A DNA stretch of 64,000 nt from Mucilaginibacter phenanthrenivorans (lineage in GTDB: Bacteria; Bacteroidota; Bacteroidia; Sphingobacteriales; Sphingobacteriaceae), in contig NZ_JAHVAP010000010.1 of the NCBI RefSeq assembly GCF_024721155.1, positions 124,001 through 188,000 on the forward strand. Direction: 5' to 3'. The notes beneath the pieces are model-generated. The model saw only the letters and a program-made list of their open reading frames with translations, was not told the origin of the DNA and searched no databases. The translations under genes and the position numbers were made by a program. Shown here in pieces: positions 51,196 to 59,993 of the stretch (position 1 is the stretch's first letter; each line of letters starts with the position of its first letter).

Positions 51196-52253
51196 GCCGA
51201 TGGAATTATTATGGTGGCTAAAACAACGTCGTTCAAATTATCGCTTATTACAAAACCTGCGCGGCCCTTGTATTGTAATTCCAGTCTTTCTTCCAGGTTT
51301 TTAAGGCCAACACCTTTTTGTGAATCATCACTGATTAATTTCCCGGGATTTTGAACAAGAATCTTTACTCCATTAAAGGTTCCTTCCACGCTAATGGTTA
51401 TCAATCCACCCTCCTTTAGGTTTGCAATACCGTGTTTTATGGCGTTTTCAACAAGTGTTTGAATAGATAGCCTCGGAACTTTAATACCAGCAAGATGCTC
51501 ATCAAAATGAATCTCGTATTGCAGCCGCTCTTCAAACCTTAATTTTTCCAGCTCAAGGTAATCTCTGACTAAAGAGATTTCGTCCTCCAAGCTTATCAGC
51601 ATATCATCACCGGTGTAAAGGCTGGTACGTAACAGGTCTGATAACAAATCAATAGCCCTCCGCGCCGACTTAGGATTTTCGATAACCAACGCCTTAATGT
51701 TATTTAAGGAATTGAATAGGAAATGCGGGTTTAGCTGGGCAGACAGGTTATTCAGCTGTGCATCGCGCGAAATGATGGCTAACCTGGCATTTTCACGGCT
51801 CGTTCTTATTTCCCTTTGCGCGTAGTGGTACATGTGGTAGGCCAGCAACCATATCGACATTAACCTTGTGCCCCCAATAAAGATCGCCTCTCCGTGATCC
51901 TTGAAAAATTGGCCATAAGTTTGTGATAAATGGGGCGTAAACCACAACTGGAATAGATATAATTTAACAGTGGTAGCAAGCGTATAAAGAACGCCTAAAG
52001 CGATTGCACAAGGGACGATCCGTTTAAGCAGCTGCCCTAAGTTTAAATTTTGAAAACCGTATTTTATAGCAAAGGCGCGATACAAATGCGTAAGCAGGAT
52101 GTAAATGAATACATCGGTAATAAATTGTAATACGCCCAACAACCAGTTGAAATGACCGCCGGTTAAACCGCGATATTCCCAATACAATGCGGCAACAGAC
52201 CAGCCAATAAGCTGGCATTTCCAGTAAAGAGATATGGTGATCTTGTTTTTCAA
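51192..52253 (-). CDS. LytS/YehU-type sensor histidine kinase
   Basis: Protein of 353 aa. About four membrane spans in the first 150 residues. The cytoplasmic part holds the His_kinase family block LNPHFLFNSLNNIKALVIE and the HATPase part with LVENAIKHGIANLKEGG and GVGLKNLEERLELQ. No periplasmic sensor domain beyond short loops. It phosphorylates the LytTR regulator encoded immediately downstream. Its stimulus is unknown. Confidence 0.9.
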   Translation of the reverse strand: MKNKITISLYWKCQLIGWSVAALYWEYRGLTGGHFNWLLGVLQFITDVFIYILLTHLYRAFAIKYGFQNLNLGQLLKRIVPCAIALGVLYTLATTVKLYLFQLWFTPHLSQTYGQFFKDHGEAIFIGGTRLMSIWLLAYHMYHYAQREIRTSRENARLAIISRDAQLNNLSAQLNPHFLFNSLNNIKALVIENPKSARRAIDLLSDLLRTSLYTGDDMLISLEDEISLVRDYLELEKLRFEERLQYEIHFDEHLAGIKVPRLSIQTLVENAIKHGIANLKEGGLITISVEGTFNGVKILVQNPGKLISDDSQKGVGLKNLEERLELQYKGRAGFVISDNLNDVVLATIIIPSA

Positions 52254-52350
52254 TTGCTGCCTTAACTAATATGTTAGCCAAAGCAACGAAAACTATCATC
52301 AACTTAAAAGATAAAGTACAGGAGCGAAGTATTTTGGGGATGAACGGGGG

Positions 52351-52367
52351 GGATTAGAGATTAGAGC
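52351..52367. repeat. GGATTAGAGATTAGAGC repeat (copy 3)
   Basis: Short member of the GATTAGAGA family upstream of the kinase gene. Confidence 0.45.
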
Positions 52368-52402
52368 TGTTCTCTGAGGCGATTACTTAAAGAGAATTCG
52401 GA

Positions 52403-53131
52403 CTAAGTTCCGTTTACCAGCTCAATCATTTCCCTCGTGTTAAAAACACCGATAGCATCGTAATCATTATTAAAATAACACCATGCCTCCGTAATATGTT
52501 GGTGTTGTTTAATTTCATCCGTGATTTTTCTCAAAAACTCGATGGAATAACGTGACCTGTATAGATCATGTACTCCGTGGAAGCGATAGTAAACTATGTC
52601 AGTATTTATAACTACTTCATCGGGTAATTTGGGATGGCTCATACCACAAAAGGTAATGTTGTGATCGGCCAGTTTTTTATAAACATCATTTCGCCACCAG
52701 CTTACATGCCGCAGTTCGAGCACGTTTTTGAATGAGGGATTCAGGCTGTTTATTATTTTGTCAATCCTCTCCTCTGTGTAGTCGTAACTGGGTGGTAGCT
52801 GGAACAAAACCGGGCCCAACTTTTCCTGCAGGCCAGCATTAAGGGTATCGTAAAAACTGGTGATAAGATCAGCAGTATCGTTAAATTTTTTATAGTGGGT
52901 AATGGCCCGCGGGGCTTTAACGGCAAAGCGAAATTCAGCCGGAGCCTTTTGATACCAGGTTTGTAAAAACGATAATTGAGGGAAACGGTAGAAGGTGACA
53001 TTTAGCTCAAGTGTACTAAAGTGTTCGCAGTAATAGTCAAACCATTTACGCTGGGGTAGGTTAGCCGGGTAAAATGGCCCCTTCCAATCCCTGTAATGAA
53101 ATCCCGAACATCCGATATGCCAATCAACCAT
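52403..53131 (-). CDS. DUF72 protein
   Basis: Protein of 242 aa with the DUF72 pattern: WHIGCSGFHYRDWKGPFYPA, FSTLELNVTFYRFPQLSFLQ, RFAVKAPRAITHYKK, GPVLFQLPPSYDYTEERIDK and VYYRFHGVHDLYRSRYSIEF. TIM-barrel-like protein of unknown reaction, found widely. Cytosolic, single gene. Confidence 0.9.
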   Translation of the reverse strand: MVDWHIGCSGFHYRDWKGPFYPANLPQRKWFDYYCEHFSTLELNVTFYRFPQLSFLQTWYQKAPAEFRFAVKAPRAITHYKKFNDTADLITSFYDTLNAGLQEKLGPVLFQLPPSYDYTEERIDKIINSLNPSFKNVLELRHVSWWRNDVYKKLADHNITFCGMSHPKLPDEVVINTDIVYYRFHGVHDLYRSRYSIEFLRKITDEIKQHQHITEAWCYFNNDYDAIGVFNTREMIELVNGT

Positions 53132-53265
53132 CTTAATAAATCTTTATTAACAAAGGGGCGGAAGTGTATTTTTGTTTGCAATTTTATCTGTAAACCGGGT
53201 TGATCAACTTTTTGAAAGGAAATAAATTCGCACATTTGCATATCTGCACACCGGCAAATTAATAT

Positions 53266-55287
53266 ATGCATTTTTTATATCCTGCTTTTCTATTTGCACT
53301 GTTAACGCTGGCCATCCCTGTTATTATTCACTTATTTAATTTTCGCAGGTACCAAAAGGTGTATTTCAGCAATGTGCAGTTTTTAAAGGATGTACAGGAG
53401 CAGCAATCACACCGCAGGAACTTAAAGGAGCGACTTATCCTGGCGTCAAGATTGCTTGCTTTGGCGTTTTTAGTTTTCGCCTTTGCACGGCCATACCTGC
53501 CCGGCAAAAACGCCGCTAACGCCGGTAAGCTACAGGCAGTAAGTATATTTGTAGATAACTCGTACTCAATGCAAACCCTTAACCGCGAGGGTACGCTGCT
53601 TGACGAAGCCAAGCGCCGCGCAAAAGAAATTGCATCAGCGTATAATATTAACGATAGTTTTCAATTGCTTACCCAGGATTTTGAGGGCAAGCACCAGCGT
53701 TTGCTAAGCCGCGACGAATTTAACGACGCAGTTGATGCGGTAAAGATAAGCCCTCAAAGCCGGAGCCTGCAACAGATCATTAGCAGGCAGCAAGGCTTGC
53801 TGGATATGCACCGGGGAGGCGGCAGATCGGTGTACGTAATATCCGATTTTCAAAAAAACATGCAGGGCACACTGTCGGTTAAGGCCGATACCGAGTTAAA
53901 GATCAGCCTGGTACAGCTCAAGGCCAATATCCTGCCGAATGTAGCTGTCGACTCCGTGGCCCTGCTAAGCGCCATCCATCGCCCGGGCGAAAGTGAAAAA
54001 CTGGTGGTGCGGCTTCATAACTATGCAGATAAGCCTGCGGAAAAGATCCCGCTTAAACTTTCAATAAACGGGGAACAAAAGGCTTTAGGTAGTTATACCG
54101 TTAAAGCCCGCGCACAACAGTATGATACATTGACATTTTCAGGACTTAAAGCAGGCTGGCAACGCGCTGAAATAACGCTACAGGATAACCCGGTTACATT
54201 TGATAACCAGTTTTACTTTTCATTCAACGTAAAACAGCAAATGCCCATCTTATTGGTTGATGGCGGTATAGCAAACAGCTATTTAAAAGCTGTATTCGCA
54301 TCCGATCCGTTCTTCGCAGCTAATAGGGTAACGGACGGAAACGTTGATTACGCTGCTTTAAATACCTATCCGCTAATTATTTTAAGTGATATAAATGCCA
54401 TTTCAACAGGTTTGTCGCAACAGTTAAAAGCGTATGTAAGCAAAGGCGGAACACTGGCTGTATTTCCATCTGCGGATGCTGATTTAAATAGCTACCGGTC
54501 GTTATTGCAGCCAATGAATGCTGCTTATCCTGAAAAGCTTTCAACCGGGGATACTAAAGTGTCAACGCTTAACCTGCAAAATCAAATTTTTAAAAATATC
54601 TTCGAGGGATTTCCTCAAAATCCGGATCTGCCGGTTGTGAAAAAATACTACCAGCTTAGTTCGTCAACAGGCAACCGTGCTGAAAATCTGATGACATTGC
54701 CGGGTGGTAAAGCTTTCTGGACGGGTTATGCAAGTGGCAGGGGTAAGGTATATGTTTCTGCCGCGCCTCTCGCTGATGATTTTAGCAATTTGCCAAGGCA
54801 CGCATTATTTGTGCCGGTGATGTTCCGGATAGCCCTGCTGAGCGGGCATGATCAGCCGTTGTTCTATACCCTTGGTCGCGACAAGGGGATTGAAACGCTG
54901 CCTGTTAAAACCAATGAGAAGCAATTGTTAAAGCTGGTAAAAGGTACGCAAAGCATCATCCCTGATACCAGACAACAGGAGGGGAGTACGCTGATATATG
55001 TGGCCGATCAATTACACGAAACAGGTACCTACGACCTGAAAAAAGCGGATAGCACTGTTGCAGTGCTGGCTTTTAACGATAACCGAAGTGAGTCGGACCT
55101 GAGTTATTTGAACAATACAGAACTAGCTAAGCTGGTGCCGGGCGCAAGCGAAATAATGGAGGGTGGAAAAGGCTCGTTAAAAGGAAATGTAACTGATGCA
55201 AATTTCGGCTTACAATTATGGAAACTTTGTATAATTTTGGCATTGATTTTTCTGGGGGCCGAAATACTGCTGATCAGGTTCTATTAA
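53266..55287 (+). CDS. BatA-type membrane protein with vWA-like domain
   Basis: Protein of 673 aa. The N-terminus (FLYPAFLFALLTLAIPVIIH, LFNFRRYQKVYFSNVQFLKD) is the BatA/aerotolerance N-terminal domain with two membrane spans, and a further span lies at the C-terminus. A vWA-like MIDAS (SIFVDNSYSMQT) starts near residue 92. In this Bacteroidetes variant the other Bat genes are not adjacent. Probably an envelope-stress or assembly factor; exact role unknown. Confidence 0.82.
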   Translation: MHFLYPAFLFALLTLAIPVIIHLFNFRRYQKVYFSNVQFLKDVQEQQSHRRNLKERLILASRLLALAFLVFAFARPYLPGKNAANAGKLQAVSIFVDNSYSMQTLNREGTLLDEAKRRAKEIASAYNINDSFQLLTQDFEGKHQRLLSRDEFNDAVDAVKISPQSRSLQQIISRQQGLLDMHRGGGRSVYVISDFQKNMQGTLSVKADTELKISLVQLKANILPNVAVDSVALLSAIHRPGESEKLVVRLHNYADKPAEKIPLKLSINGEQKALGSYTVKARAQQYDTLTFSGLKAGWQRAEITLQDNPVTFDNQFYFSFNVKQQMPILLVDGGIANSYLKAVFASDPFFAANRVTDGNVDYAALNTYPLIILSDINAISTGLSQQLKAYVSKGGTLAVFPSADADLNSYRSLLQPMNAAYPEKLSTGDTKVSTLNLQNQIFKNIFEGFPQNPDLPVVKKYYQLSSSTGNRAENLMTLPGGKAFWTGYASGRGKVYVSAAPLADDFSNLPRHALFVPVMFRIALLSGHDQPLFYTLGRDKGIETLPVKTNEKQLLKLVKGTQSIIPDTRQQEGSTLIYVADQLHETGTYDLKKADSTVAVLAFNDNRSESDLSYLNNTELAKLVPGASEIMEGGKGSLKGNVTDANFGLQLWKLCIILALIFLGAEILLIRFY

Positions 55288-55353
55288 ACAAATCAGCGCA
55301 GTATAAAGCAACCGGTTTAAATGGATAAAAACCCACCTTTTAAAGCATAGTAA

Positions 55354-56607
55354 ATGAATTTGCTTATAAAATCCGCGACAATTATTGATCCTAACTCTCC
55401 CTTTAACAACCAGGTTGCTGACATTTTAATTGAGAAGGGCGTAATAAGCAAAATAGGCCCTGATCTGGAAGCTGATGCAGAATTGATTGAAGCAGAAGGT
55501 AAGTATGTATCTCCGGGCTTTTTTGATTTAAATTGCAATATCGGTGAACTGGGCCTTGAAACAAAGGAAGACCTGCACACAGGAACTGCTGCTGCGGCTG
55601 CCGGTGGCTTTACCGGGATAGCATTGATGCCAAATACAATTCCCCCGGTACATTCAAAGGCCGAGATTGAGTACCTGATGAACCGCGCTAAAAGAAATTT
55701 GGTTGATGTTTATCCTTTAGGTGCTATCTCACACAAACGTGAGGGTAAGGACCTGGCAGAAATGTACGATATGTTTTTAAGCGGGGCCAAAGCGTTTACT
55801 GATGGTAACCGCCCCGTGCAGGATGCCGGGCTTATGGAACGGGCACTGTTATATGCACAGGGTTTTGACGCACTGATACTTTCGTATCCCGAAGATACCG
55901 CGATAGCAGGTAAGGCTAAGGTTAACGAAGGTGAGATAAGTACTTTGTTAGGTATGAAGGGCATCCCACCATTGGCAGAAGAGCTGATGATTGCCCGGGA
56001 TCTTTATTTAGCTGAATATACCGGATCAAGAATCCACTTTACAACGATATCGACCACGCGCTCGGTTGAGCTGATAAGAGAGGCAAAACGCAAAGGGCTG
56101 GAAGTTACCTGCGATGTTGCTGCGCATCATTTGGTATTAACCGACGAGGCGCTTATGGGCTTTGACAGCCTTTATAAAGTAAAACCACCGCTACGTACCC
56201 GCGACGATGTTAATGCTTTACTGAAGGGGCTTAAAGACGGCACCATCGACGCCATAGTTTCACAACATACCCCACACGAAGTTGAATTTAAGGATGTGGA
56301 GTTTGAAGTGGCAGAATTCGGTATCATTGGTTTGCAAACAGCTTTTGCGCTTGCTTTAAAGGCCGGGCTTGATCTGGAGCTGATCGTTCAAAAACTGGCC
56401 ATCAATCCGCGCGAGATCTTAGGCGTTGATACAGCTACAATTGCTGAGGGACAGGATGCTAATATCGTTTTGCTCGATCTGGGCGAGGAATGGGAATACA
56501 CTAAGCGGAATAACAAATCAAAATCATACAATTCACCCTTTATCGGGGAGAACTTAAAAGGAAAAGTGGTGTTGACGTTAAATAACAATCACCTATATAA
56601 ACAATAA
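55354..56607 (+). CDS. Dihydroorotase homologue lacking metal ligands (PyrC-like pseudoenzyme)
   Basis: Protein of 417 aa with the amidohydrolase fold of class I dihydroorotases (IEAEGKYVSPGFFDLN, GGFTGIALMPNTIPP, CDVAAHHLVLTDEAL, INPREILGVDTATIAEGQDA). Key residues are missing: the HxH ligands are Asn60/Asn62 (DLNCNIGEL), the HVST histidine is Thr231 (IHFTTISTT), and the catalytic Asp of the TDHAPH box is Gln304 (SQHTPH). It is therefore unlikely to be an active dihydroorotase. A structural role, as for the inactive PyrC' partner of aspartate transcarbamoylase, is possible. A conserved short protein gene follows after 4 bp. Confidence 0.85.
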   Translation: MNLLIKSATIIDPNSPFNNQVADILIEKGVISKIGPDLEADAELIEAEGKYVSPGFFDLNCNIGELGLETKEDLHTGTAAAAAGGFTGIALMPNTIPPVHSKAEIEYLMNRAKRNLVDVYPLGAISHKREGKDLAEMYDMFLSGAKAFTDGNRPVQDAGLMERALLYAQGFDALILSYPEDTAIAGKAKVNEGEISTLLGMKGIPPLAEELMIARDLYLAEYTGSRIHFTTISTTRSVELIREAKRKGLEVTCDVAAHHLVLTDEALMGFDSLYKVKPPLRTRDDVNALLKGLKDGTIDAIVSQHTPHEVEFKDVEFEVAEFGIIGLQTAFALALKAGLDLELIVQKLAINPREILGVDTATIAEGQDANIVLLDLGEEWEYTKRNNKSKSYNSPFIGENLKGKVVLTLNNNHLYKQ

Positions 56608-56611
56608 AAAC

Positions 56612-57280
56612 ATGATCGACCAAAAAGTAGAAACAGCCATTGGAGCCTCTTTAAAGGCTTTTTCGAAATATAGTAGCTTCGATGCTACGCCGTTTATTGA
56701 TGTAATAGGCGAAGTATTTGATTCGGAAGAAGATTTTATGAGTAAAGTTGACATGTTGGATGAGGTGTTTGATGACTATCCGCAATTAGAAGCTTTACGC
56801 GAAGTGTTCTTCGACCTGCTGATGATCAATTTCTTTAGCGCTGACGTTAAGAAACTGGAAGAGGATTACCTCGATACGCCTGAATGGGAGGCTATTGAAG
56901 AGGAAACGCTTGATCGTGGTACTGAGCTTCTGAACCTGCTGCTTTATCTAAACGAGTGCGAGGATGAGGATATTGAACCCGGACTTGAAGATTATCTAAA
57001 AGAATTTTTATTGGTTGATGAAGACGAATTTCAGGATGAATACCGTATTTATGAGCCGGTTATAGCACACCAAATATTAATGGAGAGCCCTGTTGGCGAA
57101 ATTCATATAGTAGGAGCGAACCTGCCCGAAGATTCAGAATTAAAGGAATTGTTTTACCCGATCATGTGCTTTTTTCAAAACACTGATCCCGCTCCGGAAG
57201 TAAAGGAAAGCATTGCAGCTAATGCAATTGACAAGGAATTTGATATGGCTGTGCTGGAGATCCTGGTAAGCTTCAGGTAA
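56612..57280 (+). CDS. Acidic conserved hypothetical protein
   Basis: Protein of 222 aa, strongly acidic and helical (DSEEDFMSKVDMLDEVFDDY, ECEDEDIEPGLEDYLKEFLL). No membrane span. Starts 4 bp after the dihydroorotase-like gene and is probably co-translated. Not recognised. Confidence 0.65.
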   Translation: MIDQKVETAIGASLKAFSKYSSFDATPFIDVIGEVFDSEEDFMSKVDMLDEVFDDYPQLEALREVFFDLLMINFFSADVKKLEEDYLDTPEWEAIEEETLDRGTELLNLLLYLNECEDEDIEPGLEDYLKEFLLVDEDEFQDEYRIYEPVIAHQILMESPVGEIHIVGANLPEDSELKELFYPIMCFFQNTDPAPEVKESIAANAIDKEFDMAVLEILVSFR

Positions 57281-57301
57281 TAGCATAAAACAATCTTAAT
57301 A

Positions 57302-57877
57302 ATGAATGATATTGATCAAAGGATAAAGATAAACGGGGTTAAAAACGGGTTGTTGTTGGGTGTTATTGTTACAGCGCTTAGTATAATATCTTATTATTTT
57401 ATTACAGCGGCTAACCAGTCGCCAGCGCTTTTTGTAGCCGCACCGATATTTTTTTCGGTGTTTATTCCGATTTTTTGTGTCGTGTTTTTCTGCTTTAATT
57501 CCCGCAAAAATATAGGTGGTTATTGGACATTTAAACAAGCTACAACAGGAATATTTACAATGTTTATAGTGGCTTATCTGATCCAGTTTGTAGCAAAGGA
57601 TATTGTTTTTGATAAGTTTATCGAGCCGGGAGGTATTCAAAAAACCCAAATGGCCGCCATTAATGCCAAAGCTACAATTCTGAAGCAAAGAGGCGAGAAT
57701 CCCAAAGCTGTGGAATCAAATATTGCCGATATGAAAAAGGATTTTGCCCAACAGCAGCATATAACGATTGGCAGTACAATACAGGGAGTAGTAATTTCTA
57801 TCCTGTTTATATTTCTTTTGGCACTCATATTTGGATCGCTTTTTAAAAAAGATCCGCCATACGCCCAGCCCTCATAA
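57302..57877 (+). CDS. DUF4199 membrane protein
   Basis: Protein of 191 aa with four membrane spans in the DUF4199 layout (GLLLGVIVTALSIISYYFIT, then FKQATTGIFTMFIVAYLIQF and a last span near 165-185). A soluble segment with QKTQMAAINAKATILKQRGE lies between spans 3 and 4. Common in Bacteroidetes as tandem genes; function unknown. A second member follows downstream. Confidence 0.75.
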   Translation: MNDIDQRIKINGVKNGLLLGVIVTALSIISYYFITAANQSPALFVAAPIFFSVFIPIFCVVFFCFNSRKNIGGYWTFKQATTGIFTMFIVAYLIQFVAKDIVFDKFIEPGGIQKTQMAAINAKATILKQRGENPKAVESNIADMKKDFAQQQHITIGSTIQGVVISILFIFLLALIFGSLFKKDPPYAQPS

Positions 57878-57914
57878 GGCTGAAAATCAATCTTAGCGTT
57901 TTTAAAGAATTTGA

Positions 57915-57947
57915 AAGCAACTGGGTAGCATCCAGGTTGCTTTTTTA
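57915..57947 (+). terminator. Terminator after the first DUF4199 gene
   Basis: AAGCAACTGG / CCAGGTTGCTT stem with one bulge, followed by TTTTT. Confidence 0.7.
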
Positions 57948-58010
57948 TGTTTATTCCTTTAAGTTGAATAAATTTATTTACTTTTAAATAAAACTTAAAA
58001 CCAATCATTA

Positions 58011-58568
58011 ATGGAAACTATCGCACCTACGCCAAGCAAAACGGCCTTTAAATGGGCACTAATTAGCTTTGTGACATCAATTGTTCTTACCTATTTATAT
58101 CAGTTTTTGAAACTTGATGTAAATTCTCCGGTAAAATATGTTAACTACATCTTTTTTATCACTTTCCTTATCCTAAGTCAAAAAGAGTACAGGGAGCAAC
58201 TAGGAGGGTTTGTGACTTTTGGCCAGGCCTTTGTTGAAGGCTTGTTATTCTCTGTTTTTTCAGGAATAATGATTGCCATTTTCACTTACATTTATTTTAC
58301 CATACTAAGCCCGGATGTTTGGGAACAAGCAATGACGGCTTCTCAACAAAAATTGGAGGCAGCAGGTAATCTATCATCTGAACAGATAGAATCAGCAATG
58401 GGAATCACCCGGAAGTACGGAGTTATTATAGCTACGGTTGGCGTCATTATTGGTACACCAATCCTGGGCGCTATCATTTCATTAATTGGAGCAGCAATCT
58501 TCAAAAAAGAACGTTCTATTTTAGATATCGAACAAGCCAATACTAACTTTTCAGACCCGGTTCAATAA
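58011..58568 (+). CDS. DUF4199 membrane protein
   Basis: Protein of 185 aa, second copy of the family. Four spans (FKWALISFVTSIVLTYLYQF; YVNYIFFITFLILS; FVEGLLFSVFSGIMIAIFTY; VIIATVGVIIGTPILGAIIS), with a helical loop rich in Gln/Ser between spans 3 and 4. It follows the first DUF4199 gene by 133 bp with a terminator between. Ends before a long bidirectional terminator. Confidence 0.85.
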   Translation: METIAPTPSKTAFKWALISFVTSIVLTYLYQFLKLDVNSPVKYVNYIFFITFLILSQKEYREQLGGFVTFGQAFVEGLLFSVFSGIMIAIFTYIYFTILSPDVWEQAMTASQQKLEAAGNLSSEQIESAMGITRKYGVIIATVGVIIGTPILGAIISLIGAAIFKKERSILDIEQANTNFSDPVQ

Positions 58569-58580
58569 TTACTACCAACT

Positions 58581-58630
58581 TATAACAAAACAGGCCGTCC
58601 CTATTATTAAGGACGGCCTGTTTTGTTATA
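58581..58630. terminator. Perfect 20-bp bidirectional terminator
   Basis: TATAACAAAACAGGCCGTCC / GGACGGCCTGTTTTGTTATA with a 10-nt loop, between convergent DUF4199 and rseP genes. Confidence 0.85.
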
Positions 58631-58648
58631 GATTTTTATCGAGGAAAG

Positions 58649-59980
58649 TTATTTCTTCATCACCTGCCTCACGATATCATTACCGAACACAAATACCATT
58701 AATGTTATCAATAGCACGAATCCTACTATCTGGGCGCGTTCTAAAAACTTATCGCTAAGTGGTTTGCCCTTTATCATTTCAACTACCAGGAATAAGGCAT
58801 GACCGCCATCTAATGCCGGGATAGGCAATAGATTAGTCAATGCCAATACCATGGACAAAAAGCCAACCAGGCTCCAGAAACGGATCCAGTCGATATGAGA
58901 ACCGAACATGGTTGCTATGGCTACAGGGCCGCTTACAGCCTTATTGAACTTAACTTCGCCCTTGAAAACCTTTCCAAGTCCCTTTGCATTGTCGGTAAAG
59001 GTTCCCCACGCCTTGGTAGCACCAATAGGAAGCGAGCCGAAAAATCCGTAGGTTAATCTTTTTGTTTCCGGCAGATCAGCTTTTGGGAAAAAGCCCAGCA
59101 CGCCTTTGTCGTCTATGTGCGCTTCCTTTTGCAAAACATTACCATTACGTTTTATCGTTATTTGAACCTGCTTATTCTTGTACTGTTGCAGTTGTGCCTG
59201 CATTTCATCGAAAAAGCCAATTTTTGCAGTGTTAATAGCAAGGATGCTATCGCCTTTTAATAATCCCGCTTGCTTTGCACCGGAATTTGCAGCGACAGAA
59301 TCAACCGAAAACTTAAACCTTGGTGATCTGCTGATAAACTGCTCCATCCCCATGTCAGACAGGTCATTAATCAAGTTTCCGGGAACCCTTACATGCAAAG
59401 TTTGATCTCCGCGCTGCACGGTAAGATCGGTATTGCCTAATATTACTTCGGTGCTGGTCAACTCCTCAAAACGAACGACCTTTTTGCCATTTATGGCGAT
59501 TATTTTATCGCCAACTTGCAGTCCCATTTTCTTACCCAGAGAGCCGGGTACAATGCCGTATTTTACGTCGGAATTAGGTGTATAGGTTTCGCCATATTTA
59601 ATGGTCAATACCCAGAATATCAGGATCCCTAAAAAGATATTTACAATTATCCCCCCAAGCATTACTATCAGGCGCTGCCATGCTGGTTTTGAGCGGAACT
59701 CCCAGGGCTGCGGCGGACCGGCAAGTTGGTCGGTATCCATTGATTCGTCAATCATACCGGCAATTTTTACATAACCACCCAATGGCAGCCAGCCAATTCC
59801 GTATTCAACACCTTTATAGTTAAATTTAAACAGGCTAAAGTTCCATGCATCAAAAAACAGGTAGAACTTGTCTACCTTAATTCCGAAAGCGCGGGCTGCT
59901 AAAAAATGTCCAAGTTCATGCAGGATTACCAAAATAGAGAGGCCCAGGATTAACTGGCCCACCATGATCACTATACTCAT
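58649..59980 (-). CDS. rseP: RIP metalloprotease RseP (site-2 protease)
   Basis: Protein of 443 aa. The zinc site HELGHFLAARAFG is in the first membrane span. Two PDZ-like parts lie near residues 140-200 and 215-290 (GLQVGDKIIAINGKKVVRFE, GLLKGDSILAINTAKIGF). The C-terminal LDG motif is LTNLLPIPALDGGHALF. It cleaves anti-sigma factors and signal peptides in the membrane. Its start lies 14 bp from the dxr stop, so both share an operon. Confidence 0.95.
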   Translation of the reverse strand: MSIVIMVGQLILGLSILVILHELGHFLAARAFGIKVDKFYLFFDAWNFSLFKFNYKGVEYGIGWLPLGGYVKIAGMIDESMDTDQLAGPPQPWEFRSKPAWQRLIVMLGGIIVNIFLGILIFWVLTIKYGETYTPNSDVKYGIVPGSLGKKMGLQVGDKIIAINGKKVVRFEELTSTEVILGNTDLTVQRGDQTLHVRVPGNLINDLSDMGMEQFISRSPRFKFSVDSVAANSGAKQAGLLKGDSILAINTAKIGFFDEMQAQLQQYKNKQVQITIKRNGNVLQKEAHIDDKGVLGFFPKADLPETKRLTYGFFGSLPIGATKAWGTFTDNAKGLGKVFKGEVKFNKAVSGPVAIATMFGSHIDWIRFWSLVGFLSMVLALTNLLPIPALDGGHALFLVVEMIKGKPLSDKFLERAQIVGFVLLITLMVFVFGNDIVRQVMKK

Positions 59981-59993
59981 TTATATATTTATA

